Shown here in pieces: positions 1 through 10,674 of a stretch of DNA of 64,000 bases; the stretch's first letter is position 1, and every line of letters begins with the position of its first letter. Below the pieces are notes generated by a model. That model ran no database searches. It worked only from the letters and a program-made list of their open reading frames with translations, and was not told the origin of the DNA. The stretch is from DASYDU01 sp050248495 (GTDB lineage Bacteria; Planctomycetota; Planctomycetia; Pirellulales; Lacipirellulaceae), in the NCBI GenBank assembly GCA_050248495.1, contig JBFWSG010000008.1, positions 85,046 through 149,045 on the forward strand, read 5' to 3'. Made by a program: the position numbers and the translations under genes.

Positions 1-1
1 C

Positions 2-1687
<1,686 letters not shown>

Positions 1688-1710
1688 CCGCCTGGCAGCT
1701 TGTATTCTGT

Positions 1711-3972
1711 ATGATCGAACAGCTACGAACCACGTCATTCCTTCGCTTGCTGAGTGCCGCCGCGGCGACGCTCGTCTTGGCGTCGCTCGTCTTGGAATCG
1801 ACGGTGCTGGCGGACGAGAAGGTCACGTACGACAAACACCTCGTCCCGATCCTGCGGCAGCGGTGCGGTGCGTGCCACAGCCCGACGTCGCGCAAGGGCG
1901 ATCTGGATGTGACCACCTACTTCGGATTGATGCAGGGCGGCGGATCGGGCGCGGTGATCGAGCCGGGCGATCCCGACGGCAGCTACTTGTACTCGCTGGT
2001 GACACACGAAGCGGAACCGTTCATGCCGCAGAACGCGGACAAGATTCCCGACGGCGAAATCGAGATCCTGCGCCGCTGGATCGAGGGCGGCGCGCTGGAA
2101 AACGACAACAGCCAGGCCAAGAAACCTAAGGCCCGCAAGCTCGCGGCGGTCGAGGTGGCGCCGGGCGCAAAACCAGACGTGATTCCGCTGCCGCCGCGGA
2201 TGGTGCTCGAACCCAGCTTCCCAACCCAGCATGCGCCGATGGCGCGATCGCTCGCCACCAGTCCCTGGGCGCCGCTGGTGGCGATTGCGGGACAGCGGCA
2301 AGTGCTGCTGTACGACACGAAGACTCTGGAGCTGGTGGGTGTCTTCCCGTTCCCGGAAGGCCAGCCAAACGTCGTGCGGTTCAGCAGCGACGGGGCGCTC
2401 CTGCTCGCGGGCGGCGGACATCCGGCGGCCAGCGGCAAGGTGGTGGTGTGGGACGTCGCCACGGGGGAGCGCGTCTTTGAGGTGGGCGATGAGCTGGACG
2501 CGGTGTTGGCGGCGGACATCAGTGCCGATCACTCGCAAGTCGCGCTCGGCGGACCGCAGCGCGTGGTCCGCGTGTATTCGACGGAAACTGGCGATTTGCT
2601 CTACGAGCTCAACAAGCACACCGACTGGGTGCTCGACGTCGAATTCAGCCCGGATGGAGTGCTGCTGGCCACGGCCGACCGCAGCAGCGGGCTCTATTTA
2701 TGGGAGGCCCGCACGGGGCATGAGTACCTGACGCTCAACGGTCACACTGGCGCTGTCACGTCCCTCTCCTGGCGGTCGGACTCCAACCTGCTCGCGTCTG
2801 GTTCCGAAGATGGCACGGTGCGGTTGTGGGAGCCTGAGAACGGCACGCAAGTCAAGAATTGGAACGCCCAGGCAGCCGTTTTGTCGCTCGAGTTTGCCCG
2901 CGATGGCCGGCTGGTCACGGGAGGGAGAGACCAAATCGCGCGGCTCTGGGACGCGGAGGGTAAACAGTTGGCCGCTTCGGCGGCGCTGGGTGACGTCGTG
3001 GTGAGCGCGAGCTACTGTGACGAGACGAATCGCATCATCGCCGGCAATTGGAACGGCGCTGTTCACACTTACGAGGCGGCGAATGCGGCCGACGCGGGCG
3101 AGCTGCTGACGAATCCTCCGACGCTTGATGCACGGCTGCAGGCCGCGCGGCAGTTAGCCCAGGAGACGTCGGCCGCCTCGCAACCGCTGGTCGAGGCCCG
3201 AACGAAAGCGATGGCGGAAGTCACAGCCGCTCAAACGGCGCTGGCCTCGGCTAAAGCGGAGGCCGAGAAACTTCACAAGGAAGCCGATGACTTGTCGACT
3301 CAGGCAAATCAGTTGAATCAGGCGCGCACCGAAAATGACGCGGAGAGAAGCCAGAGCGCGACGACGCTGGAAAACATCCGCGGGGCATTGCCACTACTCT
3401 CCGAGACGTTGCGGCAACTGACCGAGGCCTCCGCAAAGCTCACGAACGATGCGACCATTGCCGAAATATCGCGGCAACTTACCGAGAAGCTGCAAAGCTT
3501 GGACGCGCAGTCGGCCGAATTGCAGACGAAAATGACGCAGCTGACGGAGACGATCGATTCGCTCGACGCGCAGGTCAAGGACCTCGGCGTCCGTGTGGAG
3601 GCCGCCGGCCAGCAGTCAAAGGCCGCCGACGAACGTCTCGCGGCCGCCCAGACCCAGGCCGACAGCCTGGCAACCGCTGCCGACGCGGCGCGACAGGCGG
3701 CGGAAGCTGCCGAAACGCAATCCGCCGAAGCCCAGCGGCAAGTCGAACGCTGGCAAGGCGAAATTGCCTTCCGGGATCAAATCGCCGCGTTCGAGGAAAA
3801 GCTGAAGCAGGCTCAGCAAGTTGCCGTGGAGCGTGAGGCCGATCTCGATCGTGCGAATACCGAGATGGCAGGCGCTCAGAAGAAAGTCGACGACGCCAAA
3901 GCGGCGAACAACGACGCGGCCCGCGCGATCACTCAAATCCGCGACGAAATCGCACACGCCCGGGGAAAATAG
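1711..3972 (+). CDS. Secreted cytochrome-c-like (planctomycete) domain, WD40 propeller and coiled-coil protein
   Basis: A 753-residue protein. The ATG at 1711 is preferred over an upstream in-frame start at 1645, because the latter lies inside the preceding gene and the ATG is followed directly by a signal peptide (about residues 1-35, LRLLSAAAATLVLASLVL). A haem-binding CxxCH motif (RCGACHSP) sits near residue 52, with a downstream 'EPFMPQNADKIP' segment that could supply the Met ligand. Residues ~180-470 contain WD40 repeats (VRVYSTETGDLLYEL, VLLATADRSSGLYLWEARTG, GSEDGTVRLWEPENG). The last ~270 residues are a heptad-rich, Ala/Gln/Glu-rich coiled coil. It follows the DUF1549/DUF1553 gene by 23 bases and probably forms an operon and possibly a cell-surface complex with it. 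Function is unknown; the domain reading is solid. Confidence 0.88.
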   Translation: MIEQLRTTSFLRLLSAAAATLVLASLVLESTVLADEKVTYDKHLVPILRQRCGACHSPTSRKGDLDVTTYFGLMQGGGSGAVIEPGDPDGSYLYSLVTHEAEPFMPQNADKIPDGEIEILRRWIEGGALENDNSQAKKPKARKLAAVEVAPGAKPDVIPLPPRMVLEPSFPTQHAPMARSLATSPWAPLVAIAGQRQVLLYDTKTLELVGVFPFPEGQPNVVRFSSDGALLLAGGGHPAASGKVVVWDVATGERVFEVGDELDAVLAADISADHSQVALGGPQRVVRVYSTETGDLLYELNKHTDWVLDVEFSPDGVLLATADRSSGLYLWEARTGHEYLTLNGHTGAVTSLSWRSDSNLLASGSEDGTVRLWEPENGTQVKNWNAQAAVLSLEFARDGRLVTGGRDQIARLWDAEGKQLAASAALGDVVVSASYCDETNRIIAGNWNGAVHTYEAANAADAGELLTNPPTLDARLQAARQLAQETSAASQPLVEARTKAMAEVTAAQTALASAKAEAEKLHKEADDLSTQANQLNQARTENDAERSQSATTLENIRGALPLLSETLRQLTEASAKLTNDATIAEISRQLTEKLQSLDAQSAELQTKMTQLTETIDSLDAQVKDLGVRVEAAGQQSKAADERLAAAQTQADSLATAADAARQAAEAAETQSAEAQRQVERWQGEIAFRDQIAAFEEKLKQAQQVAVEREADLDRANTEMAGAQKKVDDAKAANNDAARAITQIRDEIAHARGK

Positions 3973-4021
3973 TAATCGCGTCCGGTTAATTGGCTTTTGC
4001 CAGCTTCCGTTACGCTCCATT

Positions 4022-6049
4022 CTATTGAGCAGCGCCGTTCAGCTTCGAGGTGGGACGAAGGATTCCCACCCAGCCTCCTCCGGGCGCAAGCGGCAGCGAA
4101 ATCTCGTCGCCTGAGGTGACGACTCGACTGTTGTACGAGAAGTCCTGGGCATTTCGATCTGCATTGATGCCGTCGCTCCACGATTCCAGTCGGTAGGTTC
4201 CTTCGGCAAGAAAGTCGAGATCGAGGTCGAATCGGCGACGATCCCAGTTGATCATTGCCCCGACGAACCAGTCGTCGCCCGACCGCCGTGCGACCACGAC
4301 ATACTCCCCGACTTGCGCGCGGAGCACTTGCGTGTCGTCCCACACAGTCGGCACGGCGGACAAGAATTTCATGCACTGCGGTTCCTTTCGGTACGCCGTC
4401 GGGCTATCGGCGAGCATTTGCAGCGGGCTCTCGTACACGACGTACATCGCCAGCTGGTGGCAGCGGGTGCCCAGGCTCATCGGATGGTCCACGATCCAGC
4501 GATAGTTTTCGCGGTTGGCGTTCCGCATCGCGCCGGGCGTAAAGTCGAGCGGCCCGGCGACCATGCGAATGAACGGGAGCACGAGTTCCTGATCGGGGTT
4601 TGCCCGCTGATCGCCCCACTTGTACTGCTCCAAGCCGTTGACGCCCTCGTAGGTCATCACATTTGGATAAGGGCGATTGAGGCCGGTCGGCTTGCAGGCG
4701 CCGTGGAAGTCGACCATTAGATGGTGTTTGGCGGCTTCCTTGGCGACGCGGTGGTAGTACTCGATCATCCACTGGTCGTCGCGCTGGAGGAAATCGACTT
4801 TGATCCCGGCGACGCCAAGCTTCTCAAACCGCTCAAGCGCGGGATCGAGCTGTTCGTCGAGCGCGTTCCAGAGCACCCACAGCAACACGCCCACTTTCTT
4901 TTCGTGCGCGTAGCGGACGATCTCGGGCAAGTCGACGTCCGGATTCTCGTGCAGGATGTCGGTCGTCGAGGCGGTCCAACCCTCATCCAACAAAATGTAC
5001 TGCAGGTTGTACTCGGCGGCGAAATCGATGAAGTACTTGTACGTTTCGGTGTTGACGCCGGCGCGAAAATCGACGCCCGTCAGATCGATGCCGTTCCACC
5101 AGTCCCAGGCGACTTTCCCCGGCTTGATCCAGTCGGCCGAGTCGATGGCCAGCGGCGGAGCCAGCTCGTAGATCAGTTCCGACTCGACCAAGTCGGCGTC
5201 GTTTTCGGACACGATCATTACGCGCCAGGGAAAGGTCCGAGTGCCGGCGGTCTTGGCTAAGTAGTCCGCGGCCTTGGAAACGGGCGCGCTGCGGTCGTCC
5301 GTGAGCTTGGCCTCGAGCGGATAGGGAGCAAATTTCCCCACGAGTCCGGCGACGCCGTCCCCCGCGCCGCGCAGAAACATGCCTGGGTACGAACGGAGGT
5401 CGGATTCGGAGATGAACACCTTCCGCCCTTCGCCCAAGTCGACGAGCGTACCGGTCGAGCAGAAACGATTGTTGCCGATCGACTTGAGCTGTTCGTATTT
5501 GTAGACGCGCTCCTGGTGCGTAAACATGCTCTCTTCTTCGGGAAACCAGATATGAGGTTCGCCGGCGAAGAGGAACTCGGCCCGCTCATCGGTGACGTGA
5601 ATGTCGCCGGCTCGAGCGGTTTCCCAGCGGTAGGCGACGCCGTCGTCGTAGGCGCGAAACGCAAGTCGGGAGTCGTCCGGAAAATGAAGAACGAGCTCGT
5701 TGTAATTCACCGTCCGTTGGCGATACTTGCGCGGGACGGGAAAGTCGATCTCTTCCGTCTTGGATTGCGTCGTGGCGCGGATTTCGCCGCCCTGCTTTGC
5801 GATCCACTCGCTCTTGCCGACGAGCAAGTCGATTTTCGAGGGTGCGATGATTGTTTCGCCGCGGAGTTGGACGGAATACGAAATGCCGTCACCTTGTTCG
5901 ACTCGCACTTCCAGCCGGCCATTGGGCGAGGAAAGCTGCCAGGATGTCTCGGCACCGATTGCCAGCCCCTGCATCGCAAACGTAAGTAATGCGAGCAGTG
6001 CAGCTCGCAGGCCGGCACTCCTACCGTGATGAAATCGTGGGAATTGCAT
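4022..6049 (-). CDS. Glycoside hydrolase family 97, probably retaining
   Basis: 675 residues, signal peptide about 1-33, then an N-terminal beta-sandwich (SSPNGRLEVRVEQGDG), a TIM barrel (GKVAWDWWNGIDLTG, LQYILLDEGWT) and a C-terminal beta domain. This is the GH97 plan. GH97 has inverting alpha-glucosidases (SusB-like) and retaining alpha-galactosidase/beta-L-arabinopyranosidase-type members. Here GIKVDFLQ puts an Asp at about residue 419 and TYEGVNG puts a Glu at about 468. From memory, these are close to the nucleophile and acid/base positions of the retaining Bacteroides enzyme BtGH97b, which is why I infer the retaining branch. It is the last gene of a six-gene minus-strand operon, 36 bases after the SDR. 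Its place in a fucose operon suggests it removes an alpha-galactosyl or L-arabinopyranosyl unit from a fucose-containing glycan; the substrate is inference. Confidence 0.9.
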   Translation of the reverse strand: MQFPRFHHGRSAGLRAALLALLTFAMQGLAIGAETSWQLSSPNGRLEVRVEQGDGISYSVQLRGETIIAPSKIDLLVGKSEWIAKQGGEIRATTQSKTEEIDFPVPRKYRQRTVNYNELVLHFPDDSRLAFRAYDDGVAYRWETARAGDIHVTDERAEFLFAGEPHIWFPEEESMFTHQERVYKYEQLKSIGNNRFCSTGTLVDLGEGRKVFISESDLRSYPGMFLRGAGDGVAGLVGKFAPYPLEAKLTDDRSAPVSKAADYLAKTAGTRTFPWRVMIVSENDADLVESELIYELAPPLAIDSADWIKPGKVAWDWWNGIDLTGVDFRAGVNTETYKYFIDFAAEYNLQYILLDEGWTASTTDILHENPDVDLPEIVRYAHEKKVGVLLWVLWNALDEQLDPALERFEKLGVAGIKVDFLQRDDQWMIEYYHRVAKEAAKHHLMVDFHGACKPTGLNRPYPNVMTYEGVNGLEQYKWGDQRANPDQELVLPFIRMVAGPLDFTPGAMRNANRENYRWIVDHPMSLGTRCHQLAMYVVYESPLQMLADSPTAYRKEPQCMKFLSAVPTVWDDTQVLRAQVGEYVVVARRSGDDWFVGAMINWDRRRFDLDLDFLAEGTYRLESWSDGINADRNAQDFSYNSRVVTSGDEISLPLAPGGGWVGILRPTSKLNGAAQ

Positions 6050-6085
6050 CGGGATCTTCTCTGTTCCAATCGCAGGTTGTGATCG

Positions 6086-6835
6086 CTAGCGCAGGCCGAT
6101 GACGCCGCCGTCCAGATCGTAGGCGGCGCCGGTGATAAATGCCGCGGCGTCGGAAAGCAAAAACTCGGCCAGTGCCGCGACTTCCTCCGGCCGGCCCATG
6201 CGACGGAGCGGTTGATATTCCGACAATTTTCGAAACATCGCGGCCCGTTCGTCGGGTGGATAGTTCTTTTCGAGGTAACCGTCGACGAAGGGAGTATGCA
6301 CGCGGGCTGGACAGATGCAATTGCAGCGAATGTTTTTGTCGATGTAGTCGCGGGCCACCGAGAGCGTCATTGTCAGCACCGCGCCCTTGGTCATCGAATA
6401 CGCAAACCGATCGACGATGCCGACCTTAGACGCGATCGAGGCCAGATTGAGCACGACGCCCTGCCCTTGCGACAGCATCTTCGGAATCGCGAAGTAGAGA
6501 GCGTGGTACACGCCCTTCACGTTCACGCGGTAGAGGCGATCGAGGTCATCGGGCGTCGTTTGTTGGACGTTGCCGACGTGAGCGATGCCGGCATTGTTCA
6601 CTAGGCCATCGACGCGATCCAACCGGTCGAAGGCGCTGCGCACCGATTCGGTGTCGCTGACGTCGCAGACGAGACTCTTGGCGGCGCCGCCCTGCGACGT
6701 GATTTCCCGAAGGGTCTCGTCGCCGCCAGATTGGTCTCGATCCAAGAGCACGACCCGATCACCTCTGGCAGCCTGCCGCAACGCGATCGCGCGGCCGATG
6801 CCGGAGCCTCCTCCAGTGATGACAATCGTCCGCAT
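6086..6835 (-). CDS. SDR oxidoreductase, probable 2-keto-3-deoxy-L-fuconate dehydrogenase
   Basis: 249-residue classical short-chain dehydrogenase. The Rossmann glycine motif TGGGSGIG is at residues 6-13, NNAG near residue 80, and the catalytic Ser, YSMTK (Tyr/Lys) and ICPARVHTPFVDGYL segments are all present. The last segment resembles what I remember of 2-keto-3-deoxy-L-fuconate (or rhamnonate) dehydrogenases. These NAD-dependent cytosolic enzymes oxidise 2-keto-3-deoxy-L-fuconate to the 2,4-diketo compound. The gene starts one base after the stop of the sugar-binding protein gene and shares an operon with an L-fuconate dehydratase, which supports that step. The SDR fold is certain; the substrate is inferred from context and a remembered motif. 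Confidence 0.85.
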   Translation of the reverse strand: MRTIVITGGGSGIGRAIALRQAARGDRVVLLDRDQSGGDETLREITSQGGAAKSLVCDVSDTESVRSAFDRLDRVDGLVNNAGIAHVGNVQQTTPDDLDRLYRVNVKGVYHALYFAIPKMLSQGQGVVLNLASIASKVGIVDRFAYSMTKGAVLTMTLSVARDYIDKNIRCNCICPARVHTPFVDGYLEKNYPPDERAAMFRKLSEYQPLRRMGRPEEVAALAEFLLSDAAAFITGAAYDLDGGVIGLR

Positions 6836-6836
6836 G

Positions 6837-7805
6837 CTATCGAAACCCTTTCCCGGTCAGCTCCTGAATTTGTTCGACATTCGCGCGATCGACAATCGCG
6901 GCGCCAGCGTCGATATTCGACGGCGCGATTCCATACCGCAGCTTCAGCGTCAGTGCGACCACGGGATAGAAGCCTTGGACATAGGGTTGCTGGTCGATCG
7001 TGAAGCGAATGTGGCCGTCGCGAACTAGCTGCAGCGTTTTTGGCGACAGATCGAATCCGGCGGCCCAGCGGCCCTGGCCGGCGAAGTGTTTTTCGATCGC
7101 GCGGCCCGCCGCCTCGGTATCGGATTGCCCCGAACATAGCACAATTTGGATGTCGGGATCAGCCTGCAGAGCCGCGGCAACGACGTCCGCCCCCCGCGCA
7201 GCGTCGTTTCCGGTCACGACCATGGTGTACGTCACGCGCTTCTGCTCCAGTTCGTCGCGAATTCCCCGCTGCCTATCCTCCAGCGCGGAGACGCCGTCGT
7301 CGTGCTTGGTGAGGAGAATGTGAGCCCCCTGAGGTATGTCGGGGAGCGCGTGCCGAGCCAGGCTGCGGCCTGCTTCATAGAGCTGCTGATTGACGGAAGC
7401 CAGCCGCGCGTTGGGCGTTGCGTTGTCGTCCACGTTGAAGCCCACTACCGGGACTCCGCGGGCGACCGCTGCGGCGACGACTTCGTCGAACGCCTGGGGG
7501 TCGATCAGGTTGACGGCGATGCCATCGTAGCCAGCGGCGAGTGCCTGACGAAATAATTTGACCTGCGCAGGAATGTCGACCTCCTCGGTGCCCAGAAAGT
7601 CGCAATCGACGTCCAGCATCTGGGCGGCATCGCGCATGCCCCTCTTCAGCGGATCAAAGAATTTTTGATTCACGCAGCATGTGACGAACGCCAACCGGAT
7701 GCGCGGCTGCTCGGTTGCTACCGCGGCGACTGTGGTGTTCGTCCAGCAGCACGTGCCGATTGCCAACGCGGCCGCAACGATTGCCTGTGTCGAGCGTGCT
7801 TTCAT
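6837..7805 (-). CDS. Periplasmic sugar-binding protein (RbsB-like, Peripla_BP_4), orphan
   Basis: 322 residues with a signal peptide (about 1-27, ending TTVAA) and the two-lobed periplasmic binding protein fold. Landmarks are the N-terminal strand IRLAFVTCCVNQKFFDPLKRG, GYDGIAVNLIDPQAF, GVPVVGFNVDD and the C-terminal IRFTIDQQPYVQGFYP typical of ribose/xylose-type binding proteins. Such proteins normally feed an ABC importer, but no sugar ABC permease or ATPase is in this operon or elsewhere in the window. The ABC genes at 22.7-25.4 kb are of a different class. The immediate operon neighbour, 7 bases away, is a sodium/solute symporter. The protein could deliver sugar to a distant ABC system or act as an extracytoplasmic sensor. 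The likely ligand, from context, is L-fucose. Confidence 0.88.
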   Translation of the reverse strand: MKARSTQAIVAAALAIGTCCWTNTTVAAVATEQPRIRLAFVTCCVNQKFFDPLKRGMRDAAQMLDVDCDFLGTEEVDIPAQVKLFRQALAAGYDGIAVNLIDPQAFDEVVAAAVARGVPVVGFNVDDNATPNARLASVNQQLYEAGRSLARHALPDIPQGAHILLTKHDDGVSALEDRQRGIRDELEQKRVTYTMVVTGNDAARGADVVAAALQADPDIQIVLCSGQSDTEAAGRAIEKHFAGQGRWAAGFDLSPKTLQLVRDGHIRFTIDQQPYVQGFYPVVALTLKLRYGIAPSNIDAGAAIVDRANVEQIQELTGKGFR

Positions 7806-7812
7806 GACCGCC

Positions 7813-9432
7813 TCAACTGAAAGTTGTATAGATGGCCAGCAGTACGGCGACCAGCGCCGCCGCGATCACCTTGAAGTTGGCCAGGCCTGGCCAGCCCGGA
7901 GCTCGCAGCGGTTCCCAGATCGAGCGCCACACAAGATTGCGGCTCTCGGGCGTGTGGCGGTGCGGCCGCCAGGTGGAGACGAGCACCATCACCGCCGAAC
8001 TGAGCAGAAACAGCGCGATGCCCTGGAGCAGAAAATCGAAATGGTATGCGGTCGCGAAGGAAGTCCACCAGGCGGGGGCCAGTTGGTTGAGCGCGAACAG
8101 AGTCAGGCCCGCCGCGGTGCCGACCAAGAGCGTTGCTGCGGAACCGATCGCCGACGCCCGCTCCCACAAGACGCCATAGAGAAAAACGCACGTCATCGGC
8201 GGCGCGATGTACGTAATCATCGCGTTGATCGCCTGGAAGATGCCGTCGGGATTCAGAGTGAGCGACCAGACGACCGCCAGGACCATTGCCAGGAATGACG
8301 CCCATCGACCGACCAAAACCAAAGTGCGATCGTCGGTCCCCGGCCTGGCGCGCTGTACGAGGTCGTAGCTCACCAGGGTGCCGATCGAGTTGAGCGCCCC
8401 GGAGACCGTCGACATCACCGCCGCCAGGAGCGCGGCGGCCATCAGCCCGCGCAGTCCGGTGGGCAGCAGCTCGCGGATCAAGAAGGCGTACGTGTCGGCC
8501 GATCCATGCAGATCTGCCGCGCTAAGCGCGCCTTGTTTGACGAGGGCCAGACACATGGTCCCGGGCAGCACGAAGATGAACAGCGGCAGGATCTTGATGA
8601 ATCCCGCAAACAGTGCCCCCGTCCGCGCATGGTTCTCGTCTTTGGCGCCGAGCACTCGCTGCACGATCGTCTGGTCGGTGCACCAATACCAGATGCCGAT
8701 CACCGGATAACCGAAGATCAGCGAATACCACGGCAATTCGCCCGCATGTTCGCTCCCGCGGAGCAAGGTCAGTTGCTCATGCGGGACGGCCGCGGTGATT
8801 CCCGGCCAGCCGCCGACCTTGAACCACGCCGCGAGCGCGATCACGATCGCCCCCGCCAATAGAATCAAAGTCTGAATCGACTCGGTGACGACGACGGCCG
8901 TCAAACCGCCCAGGATCGTGTAGAGCCCCGTCAGTCCGGCGATCACCAGCACACAAGCGGTCTTCGACAATTCCACGCCGAAGATGCCGTTGAGCACGAC
9001 GGCGCCCGTATAGAGCGAGAAGCCGATGTGAATGAAGATCGCAGAAAACACCGACAGCACCGCGACAATATCGCGCGACAACCGCGAATAGCGGCGCTCG
9101 AGAAAGTCGGGCAGCGTGGCCACGCGAGAGCGAACGTAGAAAGGGGCGAAGAAGACTGCTAATACCACCAGCGTAAAGCCGGCCAGCAATTCGAAATTGC
9201 CCATCAGTAGTCCGCTGGTGTAACCCGCTTCGGCGAGGCCGACCAAATGGACGGTCGAGATATTGGTGGCGAAGAGCGCCAGGCCGATCACTGGCCATTT
9301 CAATTGTCCGCCGGCGAGAAAGTATCCTTTGGCTTCCTGCGATTCCGCTTGCGCGCGCAGCCCAGCCCAACAACCCAGGCCGACGATCGCGACCAGGTAA
9401 GCGACCACAACGGCGATATCAAGCGGCCCCAT
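7813..9432 (-). CDS. Sodium:solute symporter (SSS/SGLT family), probable L-fucose importer
   Basis: 539 residues from the ATG at 9432. The frame is open 75 codons further upstream, but that part lies inside the fuconate dehydratase gene and has no transporter character, while the ATG opens directly onto a membrane segment (PLDIAVVVAYLVAIVGLG). About 13-14 hydrophobic segments follow, with SSS-family landmarks: a GYFLAGGQLKWPVIGLALFA-like first loop, YTILGGLTAVVVTE, and WYWCTDQTIVQRVLGA in the central helix. SSS carriers couple Na+ entry to uptake of sugars, organic acids or other solutes across the inner membrane. The gene overlaps the end of the L-fuconate dehydratase gene by 14 bases and precedes the sugar-binding protein, so L-fucose or a fucose-derived acid is the likely substrate (inference). 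Confidence 0.9.
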   Translation of the reverse strand: MGPLDIAVVVAYLVAIVGLGCWAGLRAQAESQEAKGYFLAGGQLKWPVIGLALFATNISTVHLVGLAEAGYTSGLLMGNFELLAGFTLVVLAVFFAPFYVRSRVATLPDFLERRYSRLSRDIVAVLSVFSAIFIHIGFSLYTGAVVLNGIFGVELSKTACVLVIAGLTGLYTILGGLTAVVVTESIQTLILLAGAIVIALAAWFKVGGWPGITAAVPHEQLTLLRGSEHAGELPWYSLIFGYPVIGIWYWCTDQTIVQRVLGAKDENHARTGALFAGFIKILPLFIFVLPGTMCLALVKQGALSAADLHGSADTYAFLIRELLPTGLRGLMAAALLAAVMSTVSGALNSIGTLVSYDLVQRARPGTDDRTLVLVGRWASFLAMVLAVVWSLTLNPDGIFQAINAMITYIAPPMTCVFLYGVLWERASAIGSAATLLVGTAAGLTLFALNQLAPAWWTSFATAYHFDFLLQGIALFLLSSAVMVLVSTWRPHRHTPESRNLVWRSIWEPLRAPGWPGLANFKVIAAALVAVLLAIYTTFS

Positions 9433-10672
9433 GTCCAACCAACCGAGACAGATCCACCAGATCGCAGCTGGCGCCCGACTCCTGCGGCGTGCGGTAGACA
9501 CCGTCTTCCACGCGGCAAGGCGTGGCAAAATGCTCCTGCAAGTGCGGAATGTATTCCAGGAAGAGCGCCTCATGGTCGAGCGCCACATGGTTGAAGAGCA
9601 CCAGATGCTGGTGCAGCTGTCCCATGTCGCCGACGTGCGGCACCACCGGCACGCCAAATTTCTTGGCCAGCAGGCTCACCGCGATAAATTCACTCACACC
9701 CGCCACACGCAGCGCGTCGACCTGGCAGAAGCCCAGGCAGCCCATCTGCAGATAGTTCTTGAACAACACGCGATTTGGCACATGCTCGCCGGCCGCCACT
9801 TTCACCGGGGCCAGTTCCTCGGCGATCGTGCGATGGGCGATCAGGTCGTCGGGGTGGGTCGGCTCTTCGATCCAATAGAGATCGAAGTCCCGGGCGCGAC
9901 GGCCGAACTCGAGCGCTTGCGCGAGCGTCCATTGTTGGTTGGCGTCCACCATGCAGCGGACGTCCGGGCCGGCCGCCGAGCGGACGATTTCCAAGCGCCG
10001 CAAGTCGCGATCCAGGTCGGCGGAACCAACTTTCAATTTCAACGCCGTGAATCCCGCGTCGACCGAGCGGCGGCAATTGTCGCGGAGCAGGTTGTCCTCG
10101 TAGCCAAACCAGCCCACGGACGTGTCGTATCCGGGATAGCCCCGATCGATGACGTCCAGCCGCTGGTTCCGCGTCGAATGCTGCTCGCGCAGCATTTCGA
10201 CGGCCGTCGCGCGGGGGAGCACATCTTCGAGGTAGCTCAGATCGAGCGTGTCGACGATTTCCTGCGGCGAGAGGTCCAACAACAGCCGCCAGAGCGGGAC
10301 GCCGCGCGACTTCGCCCACAGATCCCAGCAGGCGTTGGTGATCGAGGCCAGCGCCAGGTGGACCACGCCTTTGTGCGGGCCCAACCAGCGATAGCGCTCG
10401 TCGTTCGCGGTTCGCCGCTGCCATTCTCCCAGGTCCGACATCACTTCTTCGATGTCGCGTCCGCGCAAACTTTGCGAGAGATAATCGGCTGCCTGGCAGA
10501 CCAACTCGTTTCCGTCGCCGAGCGTAAACGCCAGCCCGACGCCGCGCTCGCGCCCTTCGCGTTCGAGGATCGTCACCGAATAGGAATAGATCGGGTGGCG
10601 GTGAACCGCGTCCGATCCGGCGTCGTCGGCGAATGGGTAGCGGGCGTCGAATACGTGTGCCTTTTCAATCAT
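9419..10672 (-). CDS. fucD: L-fuconate dehydratase (enolase superfamily)
   Basis: 417 residues from the ATG at 10672, which lies two bases after the stop of the upstream SDR; the longer open frame overlaps that SDR. Enolase-superfamily catalytic residues are in order: the KLK acid/base pair near residues 212-214, metal ligands in VDANQ (Asp ~243), IEEP (Glu ~269) and AGEH (Glu ~296), and a catalytic His in PHVGDMGQ (~346). Their spacing matches what I remember of the Xanthomonas L-fuconate dehydratase. The enzyme dehydrates L-fuconate to 2-keto-3-deoxy-L-fuconate in the cytosol. Flanking SDRs, the symporter and the nearby GH29 fucosidase give a coherent non-phosphorylating fucose pathway. Assignment is confident at subfamily level. 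Confidence 0.88.
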   Translation of the reverse strand: MIEKAHVFDARYPFADDAGSDAVHRHPIYSYSVTILEREGRERGVGLAFTLGDGNELVCQAADYLSQSLRGRDIEEVMSDLGEWQRRTANDERYRWLGPHKGVVHLALASITNACWDLWAKSRGVPLWRLLLDLSPQEIVDTLDLSYLEDVLPRATAVEMLREQHSTRNQRLDVIDRGYPGYDTSVGWFGYEDNLLRDNCRRSVDAGFTALKLKVGSADLDRDLRRLEIVRSAAGPDVRCMVDANQQWTLAQALEFGRRARDFDLYWIEEPTHPDDLIAHRTIAEELAPVKVAAGEHVPNRVLFKNYLQMGCLGFCQVDALRVAGVSEFIAVSLLAKKFGVPVVPHVGDMGQLHQHLVLFNHVALDHEALFLEYIPHLQEHFATPCRVEDGVYRTPQESGASCDLVDLSRLVGHGAA

Positions 10673-10674
10673 CC

